NCBI RefSeq assembly: GCF_010994375.1
Contig: NZ_WHMA01000003.1
Coordinates: forward strand, 186,001-250,000
Direction: 5' to 3'
Origin: Halomonas sp. NO4
Lineage (GTDB): Bacteria > Pseudomonadota > Gammaproteobacteria > Pseudomonadales > Halomonadaceae
DNA: 64,000 nt
A model generated the notes under the pieces. The model had not been told where the DNA came from. It did no database searches and saw only the letters and a list, made by a program, of their open reading frames with translations. Shown one piece after another: positions 8,455 through 20,477 of this stretch. The translations under genes and the position numbers were made by a program. Within the stretch, counting starts at the first letter, position 1. Each line of letters opens with the position of its first letter.

Positions 8455-10521
8455 ATGGCCGCCACTACCTTTCTGCTGGAACTGGGCGTCGAGGAACTGC
8501 CGCCCCAGGCCATCGACACCCTCTCCGACGCCCTGGCCGAGGGCCTGCGGCGCGGTCTCGCCGACGCCGACATAGCCCACGACGAGGTGCGCGCCTACGC
8601 CACGCCGCGGCGCCTGGCCGTGCAGGTTCACAACCTGGCCGACAAGCAGCCCGACCGCGAAGTGGAGAAGCGCGGCCCCGCCCTCGCCGCCGCCTTCAAG
8701 GAGGGGCAACCCACCAAGGCCGCCGAGGGCTTCGCGCGCTCCTGCGGCGTCAGTGTCGACGAGCTGATCCACTTGGAGACCCCCAAGGGCACCTGGCTCG
8801 GCTACCGCGAGCAGCAACCGGGCGAGGCCACCACGGCACTGCTGCCGGGCATTGTCGACAACGCCGTCGCGGCTCTCCCGGTGCCCAAGAACATGCGCTG
8901 GGGGGCCTCGCGCATCGAGTTTTCCCGCCCCGTGCACTGGCTGGTGATGCTCTACGGTGGCGACGTGGTGGCCGCCGAGCTGCTTGGCTTGACCGCCGGG
9001 CGCACCACCCGCGGCCACCGCTTCCACGCCCCGGCGGCGATCGAGCTCGCCCACGCCGACGACTACCTGGCCGCCCTGGAGGACGCCTGGGTGCTGGCCG
9101 ACCGCGCGCAGCGTCGCGAACGTATTCGCGAACAGGTACTGGCCGAGGCCGAGGTGCAGGAAGCCACCGCAGTGATCGACGAAGCGCTGCTCACCGAGGT
9201 CAGCGGTCTGGTGGAGTGGCCCGTGGCCCTGACCGGCAGCTTCGACGAGCGCTTCCTCGAGGTGCCGCCCGAGTGCCTCATCTCCTCGATGAAGGCCAAT
9301 CAGAAGTACTTCCACCTGCTCGACGACGCCGGCCGGCTCAAGCCGATGTTCATCACCATCGCCAACATCGACAGCCGCGACCCCCAGCAGGTGATCGCCG
9401 GCAACGAGAAGGTGATCCGCCCGCGCCTGGCCGATGCCGCCTTCTTCTTTGATACCGACCGCCGGCGCCCGCTGGCCAGCCGCATCCCCGAGCTCGCCAG
9501 CGTGCTCTTCCAGCAGCAGCTCGGCACCCTTGCCGACAAGTCTCACCGCAGCGCCGCCGTGGCCGCCTTCATCGCCGGCCAGGTCGACGGCGACGTCGGT
9601 CACGCCCGACGCGCCGCCGAGCTCGCCAAGTGCGACCTGGTTACCGAAATGGTGCTCGAGTTCCCCGAACTGCAGGGCATCATGGGACGCTACTACGCCA
9701 TCCATGACGGCGAACCCGACGAGGTTGCCCAGGCGCTGGAAGAGCAGTACCTCCCGCGCTTCGCCACCGACGCCATTCCGGCGACGCGCACCGGCCAGGC
9801 CCTGGCGCTGGCCGACCGCCTCGACACCTTGACCGGCATCTTCGGTATCGGTGCCCGCCCCACCGGCACCAAGGACCCCTTTGCCCTGCGCCGTGCAGCC
9901 ATCGGGGTACTCAACATCCTGGTCAAGGGCGAGCTCGACCTCGATCTGCGCGAGCTGCTCGAGCTCGCCGCCGCCCAGCACCAGGAGCTGCCCTATGCCG
10001 AGGGCCTGGTCGATGAGGTTCTCGGCTACATGCTCGACCGCTTCCGCGCCTGGGCCCAGGACGAGGGCATCGAGGCCGAGGTCTATCTGGCGGTACGCGC
10101 ACGCCCCGTCACCCGACCGCTGGATTTCGCCCGTCGCCTGCATGCCGTGCACGCCTTCGCCGGCCGCGAGGAAGCCGCGGCGCTGGCCGCGGCCAACAAG
10201 CGCGTCGCCAACATCCTGGCCAAACAGGAGAGCGATGTGGGTCGCGAGGTGCTGACTGATCGCCTGCAGGAGTGCGCCGAGCAGGCCCTTCATGCCGCCG
10301 TCACTACCCAGCGTGAGCGTGTCATGCCGCTGTTCGCCGCGGGCCGTTATCAGGAGGCGCTCGACGTCCTGGCGAGCCTGCGCGAACCGGTGGACGCCTT
10401 CTTCGATGAGGTGATGGTGATGGCCGACGACCCGACCATTCGCGCCAACCGCCTGGCGCTGCTCGCCGCGCTCCAGGCGCTGTTCCTCGAAGTGGCGGAT
10501 ATCTCCCTGCTTCGGCAATAA
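8455..10521 (+). CDS. glyS: Glycine--tRNA ligase beta subunit
   Basis: Beta subunit of glycyl-tRNA synthetase, which binds tRNA-Gly and supports aminoacylation. It begins TTFLLELGVEELPPQAI, the conserved GlyS start, and contains GLVEWPVALTG, SMKANQKYF and LAGIF/RPTGTKDPFALRRAAIG-type blocks; the C-terminal ~100 residues form the DALR-type anticodon-binding region. Its 688 residues match the E. coli subunit (689). A TTG at 8449 is in frame and overlaps glyQ, but the ATG at 8455 lies at a better distance (10 bases) from an AGGGAG site at 8439-8444. A strong rho-independent terminator follows 22 bases after the stop. Confidence 0.95.
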   Translation: MAATTFLLELGVEELPPQAIDTLSDALAEGLRRGLADADIAHDEVRAYATPRRLAVQVHNLADKQPDREVEKRGPALAAAFKEGQPTKAAEGFARSCGVSVDELIHLETPKGTWLGYREQQPGEATTALLPGIVDNAVAALPVPKNMRWGASRIEFSRPVHWLVMLYGGDVVAAELLGLTAGRTTRGHRFHAPAAIELAHADDYLAALEDAWVLADRAQRRERIREQVLAEAEVQEATAVIDEALLTEVSGLVEWPVALTGSFDERFLEVPPECLISSMKANQKYFHLLDDAGRLKPMFITIANIDSRDPQQVIAGNEKVIRPRLADAAFFFDTDRRRPLASRIPELASVLFQQQLGTLADKSHRSAAVAAFIAGQVDGDVGHARRAAELAKCDLVTEMVLEFPELQGIMGRYYAIHDGEPDEVAQALEEQYLPRFATDAIPATRTGQALALADRLDTLTGIFGIGARPTGTKDPFALRRAAIGVLNILVKGELDLDLRELLELAAAQHQELPYAEGLVDEVLGYMLDRFRAWAQDEGIEAEVYLAVRARPVTRPLDFARRLHAVHAFAGREEAAALAAANKRVANILAKQESDVGREVLTDRLQECAEQALHAAVTTQRERVMPLFAAGRYQEALDVLASLREPVDAFFDEVMVMADDPTIRANRLALLAALQALFLEVADISLLRQ

Positions 10522-10543
10522 CCGCCATGGTGCGGTGTTCCCC

Positions 10544-10573
10544 AACCGGCGGAGTGTCTCCGCCGGTTTTTTG
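10544..10573 (+). terminator. Rho-independent terminator of glyQS
   Basis: An 11-bp stem AACCGGCGGAG/CTCCGCCGGTT with a TGT loop is followed at once by a run of T. It lies just after glyS on the plus strand and just before the first parS-like site. Confidence 0.85.
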
Positions 10574-10578
10574 TGCGG

Positions 10579-10594
10579 TGTTCCACGTGAAACA
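10579..10594. promoter_or_regulatory. parS: parS-like site 1 (ParB binding)
   Basis: The 16-mer TGTTCCACGTGAAACA is identical to the consensus ParB-binding centromere site of bacterial chromosomes. It is the first of five such sites in 4 kb and lies in the glyS-gmhB gap. ParB is encoded in this window at 46983. Confidence 0.9.
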
Positions 10595-10666
10595 TCACGT
10601 CCGGTTCACACTGCCCCCACCCCTGAAGTGCACCGCAAAGTGCTTATGCACTGATAGGAGCCATGA

Positions 10667-10682
10667 TGTTTCACGTGAAACA
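10667..10682. promoter_or_regulatory. parS: parS-like site 2 (ParB binding)
   Basis: TGTTTCACGTGAAACA, a perfect 16-bp palindrome matching the parS consensus, sits 73 bases after site 1, upstream of gmhB. Confidence 0.9.
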
Positions 10683-10723
10683 TGGCACGATACCTCCGAC
10701 CCACACCGACAGGCCGACACGCC

Positions 10724-11278
10724 ATGCCGACAGCCAACCGCCTGGTGATCCTTGATCGCGACGGCGTGATCAATCGCGATTCGGACCAGTACGTCACGTC
10801 GCTCGAGGAGTTCCTCCCCTATCCCAGTGCCATCGAGGCCATGGCACGGCTCAGCCGCAGCGGCTGGACGGTGGCCGTGGCCACCAACCAGTCCGGCATC
10901 GCCCGCGGTTACTATGACGCGGCCACGCTCGCCGCAATGCACCGGCGGCTGAACGCCCTGGTGGAAGCTGCCGGTGGCGAGATCGCCCACATCGCTGTCT
11001 GCCCCCACGGCCCGGACGACGGTTGCGACTGTCGCAAGCCGCTGCCCGGGCTGCTGCATCAGATTCGCGATGCCCTGGGGCTCCCCTCTCTGCAAGGGGC
11101 CTGGATGGTGGGCGACAGCCTGCGCGACCTGCAGGCCGGCGAGACCCTTGGCTGCCACTCCGTGCTCGTTCGGACGGGAAAGGGCGAGCACACCCTGGCC
11201 AAGGGCGAGGGCCTCGACAACGCACGGGTATTCGACGATCTGGCCGGCTTTGTCGACTGGCTGCTTGCAGCGCAGTAA
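10724..11278 (+). CDS. gmhB: D-glycero-beta-D-manno-heptose-1,7-bisphosphate 7-phosphatase
   Basis: HAD-family phosphatase that removes the 7-phosphate in ADP-heptose synthesis for LPS core. The 184-residue protein has the HAD nucleophile motif LDRDGVIN (about residues 10-17), the second motif TNQSGIARG, the zinc-ligand cluster CPHGPDDGCDC (Cys/His/Cys/Cys as in E. coli GmhB), the Lys of CRKPLPG and the final WMVGDSLRDLQAG. The frame is open 14 codons upstream, overlapping parS site 2, but the ATG at 10724 fits the family start. It links this position functionally to hldD and waaF at 5-7 kb. It converges on gyrB. Confidence 0.92.
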   Translation: MPTANRLVILDRDGVINRDSDQYVTSLEEFLPYPSAIEAMARLSRSGWTVAVATNQSGIARGYYDAATLAAMHRRLNALVEAAGGEIAHIAVCPHGPDDGCDCRKPLPGLLHQIRDALGLPSLQGAWMVGDSLRDLQAGETLGCHSVLVRTGKGEHTLAKGEGLDNARVFDDLAGFVDWLLAAQ

Positions 11279-11351
11279 CCAAGCTGGCCGGCGTTTGTCA
11301 CACGGAGAAGATGAGCAGAGGGCGGTCAGAAGCCATGACGGTCACCAACGC

Positions 11352-11384
11352 AAAACCCCGCGACACGGAAGTCGCGGGGTTTTG
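11352..11384. terminator. Bidirectional terminator between gmhB and gyrB
   Basis: A 13-bp stem AAAACCCCGCGAC/GTCGCGGGGTTTT with a short loop. A-run and T-run flank both arms, so it can end transcription of gmhB (plus) and of the gyrB operon (minus). Confidence 0.85.
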
Positions 11385-11412
11385 GCGTGGCTAGGACAAC
11401 GGGCACTCACGA

Positions 11413-11428
11413 TGTTTCACGTGAAACA
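11413..11428. promoter_or_regulatory. parS: parS-like site 3 (ParB binding)
   Basis: TGTTTCACGTGAAACA, identical to site 2, lies 15 bases beyond the gyrB stop codon in the gmhB-gyrB convergent gap. Confidence 0.9.
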
Positions 11429-11442
11429 CGCCCGCTCCGTGC

Positions 11443-14993
<3,551 letters not shown>

Positions 14994-15014
14994 GAGCGGG
15001 GCGACCAGCGCGCC

Positions 15015-16118
15015 TCACAGACGCATGGGCATGACGACGTAGAGCGCATCGCCGCCCCCCGGCTCCTCCATCAGCGCACTGCTGCTGGAGTCGGACAGCG
15101 TCATCTGGATGCGATCCTCGCTCACCACGTTGAGCACGTCGATCAGATAGCCGACGTTGAAACCGATCTCCAGGCCTTCACCGCCGTACTCCACGGCCAC
15201 GTTCTCTTCGGCCTCCTCCTGCTCGGGATTGTTGGCCATCACCTGCAGGTTGCCTTCGGCGAGGTGCAGCCGCACGCCACGGTACTTCTCGTTGGAGAGG
15301 ATGGAGGTGCGCGACAGCACCTGGCGCAGCTCGGCCCGATCAGCAATGAACACCTTGTCGCCGCCACGGGGCACCACGCGCTCGTAGTCGGGAAACTTGC
15401 CGTCGACGAGCTTGGAGGTGAAGGTGAAGTCGCCGGTATGGGCGCGCACATGGGTACTGCCCAGGGTCAGTGTGACCGGCTCGTCGCCGTCGTCGAGCAG
15501 GCGCACCAGCTCCAGCACCCCCTTGCGCGGCACGATGAGCTTGCGCGGCGAATCCACGGTGACCTCGGTGGGGCGCGAGCAGACGGCGAGGCGATGGCCG
15601 TCGGTGGCCACGGCTCGCACCAAGTTGCTGCGCAGCTCGAGGAGCATGCCGTTGAGATAGTAGCGCACGTCCTGCTGCGCCATGGCGAAGCCGGTGGCGT
15701 CGATCAGGTGCTTGAGGGTGCCCCGTGGCAGGCTCAGCTCGACGTCACCCTGGGCATCTTCGATGTTGGGGAACTCGGCCACCGGCAGGGTCGACAACGT
15801 GAAGCGCGACCGGCCACTGCGCAGCACGGCCCGCCCCTCCTCGAGGCTGAAGTGCAGCTCGGCCTGGTCGGGCAACGACTTGCAGATATCCATCAGCTTG
15901 CGCGCCGGCACGGTGACGGACCCCGGCGCCTCGACCTGCGACGCCACGGTTCGACCGATCAGCTCGACCTCGAGGTCGGTGCCGGTCAGCGCCACCTGAT
16001 CGGCGTCGACCTGGATCAGCACGTTGGAGAGCACCGGCAGCGTCTGACGGCGCTCCACCACGCCGGCCACCAGCGCCAGCGGTCGCAGCAAAGCTTCGCG
16101 GGATATGGAAAACTTCAT
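15015..16118 (-). CDS. dnaN: DNA polymerase III beta sliding clamp
   Basis: Ring-shaped processivity clamp that tethers replicative polymerase to DNA. The 367-residue protein begins MKFSISREALLRPLALVAGVVE and contains LPVLSNVLI and LTGTDLEVEL, with the usual three repeated clamp domains. The C-terminus ends YVVMPMRL, as expected for DnaN. Four upstream codons are open, but the ATG at 16118 gives the universal start. It lies 21 bases upstream of recF and about 80 bases downstream of dnaA on the same strand. Confidence 0.97.
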   Translation of the reverse strand: MKFSISREALLRPLALVAGVVERRQTLPVLSNVLIQVDADQVALTGTDLEVELIGRTVASQVEAPGSVTVPARKLMDICKSLPDQAELHFSLEEGRAVLRSGRSRFTLSTLPVAEFPNIEDAQGDVELSLPRGTLKHLIDATGFAMAQQDVRYYLNGMLLELRSNLVRAVATDGHRLAVCSRPTEVTVDSPRKLIVPRKGVLELVRLLDDGDEPVTLTLGSTHVRAHTGDFTFTSKLVDGKFPDYERVVPRGGDKVFIADRAELRQVLSRTSILSNEKYRGVRLHLAEGNLQVMANNPEQEEAEENVAVEYGGEGLEIGFNVGYLIDVLNVVSEDRIQMTLSDSSSSALMEEPGGGDALYVVMPMRL

Positions 16119-16197
16119 GGTCGGCTCCACGTCTTGTTCCTGAAAGGGTGAGGTCTGGCGTTGGTGTTGGCGAACCCGGCGCTTTTTCGGACACAGC

Positions 16198-17676
16198 CTA
16201 GCTGGTCAGCAGGCGCAGCAGGTTCTTGTAGTCCTCGCGGATATCCGCGCTCTCCTCCTGTAGCGCCTGGACCTTGCGGCAGGCGTGCAACACCGTGGTG
16301 TGGTCGCGCCCGCCAAAGGCGTCGCCGATCTCCGGCAGGCTGTGGTTGGTCAGCTCCTTGGCGAGCGCCATGGCCACCTGCCGAGGGCGCGCCACGGAGC
16401 GCGAGCGACGCTTGGAGAGCAGGTCGGCGAGCTTGATCTTGTAGTACTCCGCCACGGTGCGCTGGATATTGTCGACGCCCACCTGCTTGTCCTGCAGCGC
16501 CAGCAGGTCCTTGAGCGACTCGCGGATGAAATCCTGGGTGATCGGCTTGCCCATGAAATGGGAGTCGGCGATGACCTTCTTCAGGGCGCCCTCCAGCTCG
16601 CGCACGTTGGAGCGGATCTTCTGGGCGATGAAGAAGGCGGCATCGTGGGGGAGGTCGACCTTGGCCTGGTCGGCCTTCTTCATGAGGATGGCCACCCGGG
16701 TCTCCAGCTCCGGCGGCTCGATGGCCACCGTCAGTCCCCAACCGAAGCGCGACTTGAGGCGCTCCTCGACCCCGCTGATCTCCTTGGGGTAGCGGTCGGA
16801 GGTGAGGATCATCTGCTGGCCGCCCTCGAGCAGGGCATTGAAGGTATGGAAGAACTCCTCCTGGGAGCGCTCCTTGCCGGCGAAGAACTGGATGTCGTCG
16901 ATCAGCAGGGCGTCGACGCTGCGGTAGAAGCGCTTGAAGTCGTTGATGGCATTGAGCTGCAGCGCCTTGACCATGTCGGCCACGAAGCGCTCGGAGTGCA
17001 GGTAGACGACCCGAGCGTTCTCGCGGCGGATAGCCAGGGCATTGCCCACGGCATGCATCAGGTGCGTCTTACCCAGGCCCACGCCGCCATACAGGAACAG
17101 CGGGTTGTAGGCACCGCCGGGATTCTCCGACACCTGGCGAGAGGCCGCCCGAGCCAGCTGGTTGGACTTGCCCTCGACGAAGGTCTCGAAGGTGAAGCTG
17201 GGGTTGAGGCCGCTGCTGTGCTTGAGGCTGCCCTCGACCTGGACCTCGCGCTCACCGCCGCCGCGACGCCCAGCGGCGGCCTGGGCCTCTTCGTTGAGCT
17301 GCTCGATCTCGCGCTCGTCGCCGATGTCGCCCCGCGGCGGGGTCTGAACCGCCGGGCCCAGCGGCGACCGGGGACTGGCCGAGACCGGCGTGCCCAGCTC
17401 ACGCGGCTGCGGCTTGGCCACCGCGGCGCGCCGGCTACCCACCGTCAGCACCACGCGAGGCGGCTTTCCCGGGGCCAGATCACGCAACAACTCGTTGATG
17501 CGCTTGGCGTACTTGTCGCCCACCCAGTCACGCACGAAGCGATTGGGCGCCAGCAGGCGGAGCTCGTTGGATTCCCCCTCTTCCGCCTGCAGCGGGCGGA
17601 TCCAAGTGTTGAACTGCTGAGCGTTCAGCTCGTCCTGCAGGTAATCCAGGCACTGTTGCCAGAGAGCCAGCGACAC
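16198..17676 (-). CDS. dnaA: Chromosomal replication initiator protein DnaA
   Basis: Binds DnaA boxes and melts oriC. Domain I begins [26 protein letters not shown]. Domain II is a long variable linker (about residues 90-155), rich in Arg, Pro and Gly. Domain III has the Walker [16 protein letters not shown] and Walker [14 protein letters not shown]. Domain IV carries the DnaA signature [15 protein letters not shown]. It is 492 residues, slightly longer than E. coli (467) because of the linker. A -10-like TACAAT on the minus strand (17709-17714) and a TTATCCACA box (17731-17739) at the -35 position suggest autoregulation by DnaA. Confidence 0.98.
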   Translation of the reverse strand: MSLALWQQCLDYLQDELNAQQFNTWIRPLQAEEGESNELRLLAPNRFVRDWVGDKYAKRINELLRDLAPGKPPRVVLTVGSRRAAVAKPQPRELGTPVSASPRSPLGPAVQTPPRGDIGDEREIEQLNEEAQAAAGRRGGGEREVQVEGSLKHSSGLNPSFTFETFVEGKSNQLARAASRQVSENPGGAYNPLFLYGGVGLGKTHLMHAVGNALAIRRENARVVYLHSERFVADMVKALQLNAINDFKRFYRSVDALLIDDIQFFAGKERSQEEFFHTFNALLEGGQQMILTSDRYPKEISGVEERLKSRFGWGLTVAIEPPELETRVAILMKKADQAKVDLPHDAAFFIAQKIRSNVRELEGALKKVIADSHFMGKPITQDFIRESLKDLLALQDKQVGVDNIQRTVAEYYKIKLADLLSKRRSRSVARPRQVAMALAKELTNHSLPEIGDAFGGRDHTTVLHACRKVQALQEESADIREDYKNLLRLLTS

Positions 17677-18052
17677 GCGACCTCACTCCGGTTGATGAAT
17701 GACCGGCCATTGTATCCTTCCCCCGACGGGTTATCCACATACCGGGGGTAGTGCGGCGCGACGGTCGATCAGGTCTTTTCCACGCCATTATCCATGATAT
17801 ATCAAGCTGATTTTAAATCGGTTATCCACTTTTTCCACAGCCTTGATCCCCAGCCCTGCCCACAGGCCGAGCCCGATGGCTCGGGGCGGCGCACGCCACC
17901 CCGAGCCGTGGAAAAAGGCGCAACAATTGCGTCGCGGCAGCGAAGTCACTACAATTTCCGGTCTTGAACCGAATCCTCCCGGGGGCCCGTTGGCGTTCGG
18001 GTGCTGTCTTGAAGCCGCTCCTTCCAAATTAACCACGTGGGAATCAAGAGTT
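17677..18052. other. dnaA-rpmH intergenic region; candidate oriC (Pseudomonas-type position)
   Basis: This 376-base gap holds a perfect DnaA box TTATCCACA (17731-17739) and near matches TTTTCCACG (17776-17784), TTATCCATG (17788-17796), TTATCCACT (17822-17830) and TTTTCCACA (17831-17839), all in the same orientation. An AT-rich stretch lies between 17788 and 17827. Origin function in this position is established in Pseudomonas. Function here is inferred. The gap also carries the rpmH promoter and probably the dnaA promoter. Confidence 0.6.
17927..17955 (+). promoter_or_regulatory. Sigma-70 promoter of rpmH
   Basis: TTGCGT (17927-17932) and TACAAT (17950-17955) with a 17-base spacer form a good -35/-10 pair about 95 bases upstream of the rpmH start codon. 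Confidence 0.6.
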
Positions 18053-18187
18053 ATGAAACGCACCTTCCAACCCAGCGTTCTCAAGCGCAAGCGTGTGCAC
18101 GGCTTTCGTGCGCGCATGGCCACCAAGAACGGCCGTGCCGTGCTGGCACGTCGTCGTGCCAAGGGCCGCAAGCGTCTGAGCGCCTGA
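18053..18187 (+). CDS. rpmH: 50S ribosomal protein L34
   Basis: Small, very basic large-subunit ribosomal protein of 44 residues. It reads [18 protein letters not shown] and ends KGRKRLSA, essentially the bacterial L34 consensus. Family length and position (directly before rnpA, divergent from dnaA) are as expected. The frame is open 70 codons further upstream, but that part is the intergenic region. Confidence 0.98.
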   Translation: MKRTFQPSVLKRKRVHGFRARMATKNGRAVLARRRAKGRKRLSA

Positions 18188-18200
18188 TCGCGGATTGCCG

Positions 18201-18572
18201 GTGTCCGATCACGGTTTTCCCCCTCGGCTGCGCCTGCTGACCGCCGGGGACTACCGCCACGTCTTCGATCACGCTGCATTCAAGGTTCATGGCAAGGGGC
18301 TGCTGGCCCTGGCGTGCCCCAACCAGCAGGGACACGTGCGACTCGGCCTGGTGTTCAGCAAGCGCAACGTGCGCCGCGCCGTCGATCGCAACCGCTTGAA
18401 GCGGCTCGCCCGCGAGTCCATCCGACTCCAGCAGCACCGGCTGCCCGCCGTCGACATCGTGGTGCTGGCCCGTCGGGGCGCTCATGAACTGGACAACGCC
18501 ACGCTCCACCGCCAGCTGTACGGCATGTGGCGCCGGCTGGAACGCGAGGTTCGCAAGTCGCGGACCTCCTGA
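18201..18572 (+). CDS. rnpA: Ribonuclease P protein component
   Basis: Protein cofactor of RNase P, which trims tRNA 5' leaders. The 123-residue basic protein has FPPRLRLLTAGDYRHVF at the N-terminus and the RNR motif region KRNVRRAVDRNRLKRLARE (about residues 54-72) that binds the RNA subunit. A GTG at 18201 is used here; a TTG at 18195 is also in frame and neither has a clear Shine-Dalgarno site. It starts 13 bases after rpmH and is probably co-transcribed with it. Confidence 0.95.
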   Translation: MSDHGFPPRLRLLTAGDYRHVFDHAAFKVHGKGLLALACPNQQGHVRLGLVFSKRNVRRAVDRNRLKRLARESIRLQQHRLPAVDIVVLARRGAHELDNATLHRQLYGMWRRLEREVRKSRTS

Positions 18573-18601
18573 TCGGAAGCGGTGCCGGTTTCCGCCACGA
18601 T

Positions 18602-18620
18602 AGCCTGCCTCGGGCAGGCT
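18602..18620 (+). repeat. Short hairpin between rnpA and yidC
   Basis: AGCCTGCC/GGCAGGCT with a TCG loop, followed by TTTC, lies in the 117-base rnpA-yidC gap, where many bacteria carry yidD. It may act as a weak terminator or processing site; no yidD frame is visible. Confidence 0.45.
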
Positions 18621-18689
18621 TTCGCGTATATCGGTCTGGCAACAGGCCCCTTCCCGCGGCATGTACACTACCCACCGGGCAGAACCCTC

Positions 18690-20378
18690 ATGGACGTAAA
18701 ACGACTCCTACTGTTGATTCCTCTGGCCGTGCTCGCCTACCTGATCATGGTGCAGTGGAACCAGGACTATGGCCAGGTCACTCCGCAGCCGGACACGCCG
18801 AGCGTCACCGCACCGGCCGGCGAGCCGGCGGACGCTCCCTCCGACGAGGAGGGGCTGGCCGTTCCCAGCGCCCCCCGTGCCCAGGACGAGATAGCCGGCG
18901 AGATGCCCGGCGAGACCGCTCGCCCCGACACCAGCCGCGAGCTGATCGTGGTGGAGACGGACGTCCTCGACCTGCGCATCGACCCCCAGGGGGGCGACGT
19001 GGTCTATGCGGCCCTGCCGCAGCACCGTCTGACCCGTGACAGCGAGCATCCCTACGTGCTGCTCTCCGACAGCGAGACGCGCAGCTACGTGGCCCGCTCG
19101 GGTCTGCAGCTCGACGGCTACTCCGGCCGCATCAGCTATACCCCGGCGGCCACCGAGTACCGGCTGAGTGAAGGAGACGAAAGCCTGGAAGTCGACCTCG
19201 CCGCCGAGATCAACGGCGTGGAGGTCATCAAGCGCTTCACCGTCGAGCGCGGCAGCTACGCCGTGGACGTCAGCTACCATCTGGCCAACCAGGGCGAGGA
19301 GCCGGTGACGGCGCGCTTCATCGGCCAGCTGGCTCGCGACAACAGCCCCGACCCCTCGAGCGGCCCGGCACTGGGCATGCAGTCCTACCTGGGGGCCGCC
19401 TTCTCGTCGCCGGACGATCGCTACCAGAAGGTCGGCTTCGAGGACATCCAAGAGGGCGCCTTCCCCAACCGCGACGCCCAGGGCGGCTGGGTGGCCATCA
19501 TCCAGCACTACTTTGTCTCCGCCTGGGCACCGCCGCAGAACCAGCAGAACCTCTACTACGCCACCACCGACTCGCGTAACCGCAACGTGGCGGCCATGGC
19601 CGGACCGGTGAGTACCCTGGCCCCGGACGAGGAAGCCCGCCTGGGCGCGACCCTCTACATGGGCCCCAAGGTACAGGACTACCTCGAGCAGGTGGCGCCC
19701 CACCTCGAGCTCACCGTGGACTTCGGCTGGCTGTGGTTCATCGCCAACCCGCTGTTCTGGCTGCTCGACCAGATCCACGACCTGATCGGCAACTGGGGCT
19801 GGTCCATCGTCCTGTTGACCATCCTGGTCAAGCTGGCCATGTGGCCGCTCTCCGCCAAGGCCTACAAGTCCATGGCACGCATGCGCAAGCTGGGCCCGGA
19901 GATGCAGCGCCTCAAGGAGCAGTACGGCGACGATCGCCAGAAGATGTCCCAGGAGATGATGAAGTTCTATCAGAAGGAGAAGATCAACCCGCTGGGCGGC
20001 TGTCTTCCCATCCTGGTGCAGATGCCGGTGTTCATCGCCCTCTACTGGATGCTGCTGGAATCGGTGGAGCTGCGCCACGCGCCCTTCATGTTCTGGATCC
20101 AGGACCTCTCGGTGAAGGACCCCTACTTCATCCTGCCGATCCTGATGGGCGCCTCGATGTTCGTGCAGCAGTTGCTCAACCCGACCCCGCCGGACCCCAT
20201 GCAGGCGAAGATCATGAAGATGCTGCCCGTGGTCTTCACCTTCTTCTTCCTGTGGTTCCCGGCCGGCCTGGTCATCTACTGGGTGGTCAACAACGTCATC
20301 TCGATCGCCCAGCAGTACGTGATCACGCGCAAGATCGAGAGCGACCCCAGCATCGGCAAGGGCATGAAGGCCAAGTAG
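18690..20378 (+). CDS. yidC: Membrane protein insertase YidC
   Basis: Inserts and folds inner-membrane proteins, alone or with SecYEG. The 562-residue protein starts MDVKRLLLLIPLAVLAYLIM (TM1), followed by a long acidic linker and the periplasmic beta-supersandwich domain (about residues 75-340). The conserved insertase core has TM segments near WLWFIANPLFWLLDQIHDLIGNWG, with KINPLGGCLPILVQMPVFIALYW and LWFPAGLVIYWVVNN. The start was placed at ATG 18690 because it opens the TM1 signal-anchor. ATP synthase subunit c, encoded 29 kb away, is a classic client of this family. Confidence 0.97.
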   Translation: MDVKRLLLLIPLAVLAYLIMVQWNQDYGQVTPQPDTPSVTAPAGEPADAPSDEEGLAVPSAPRAQDEIAGEMPGETARPDTSRELIVVETDVLDLRIDPQGGDVVYAALPQHRLTRDSEHPYVLLSDSETRSYVARSGLQLDGYSGRISYTPAATEYRLSEGDESLEVDLAAEINGVEVIKRFTVERGSYAVDVSYHLANQGEEPVTARFIGQLARDNSPDPSSGPALGMQSYLGAAFSSPDDRYQKVGFEDIQEGAFPNRDAQGGWVAIIQHYFVSAWAPPQNQQNLYYATTDSRNRNVAAMAGPVSTLAPDEEARLGATLYMGPKVQDYLEQVAPHLELTVDFGWLWFIANPLFWLLDQIHDLIGNWGWSIVLLTILVKLAMWPLSAKAYKSMARMRKLGPEMQRLKEQYGDDRQKMSQEMMKFYQKEKINPLGGCLPILVQMPVFIALYWMLLESVELRHAPFMFWIQDLSVKDPYFILPILMGASMFVQQLLNPTPPDPMQAKIMKMLPVVFTFFFLWFPAGLVIYWVVNNVISIAQQYVITRKIESDPSIGKGMKAK

Positions 20379-20400
20379 GCCCTCCCCTTCCCGTGTTGCC

Positions 20401-20423
20401 GACCCCCGCCCCGTGCGGGGGTC
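20401..20423 (+). terminator. Terminator-like hairpin after yidC
   Basis: GACCCCCGC/GCGGGGGTC, a 9-bp GC-rich stem, is followed by TGGCGTTT. The T-run is weak, so read-through into mnmE, 55 bases on, is likely. Confidence 0.5.
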
Positions 20424-20477
20424 TGGCGTTTACGGCCCCGGCTACCGACAATGGCGCTGCCGCCCGAGGAGACAACG

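Noticed and set aside
8353-10545. A 730-codon minus-strand frame across glyS
   Set aside because: Antisense shadow of glyS; no recognisable domain.
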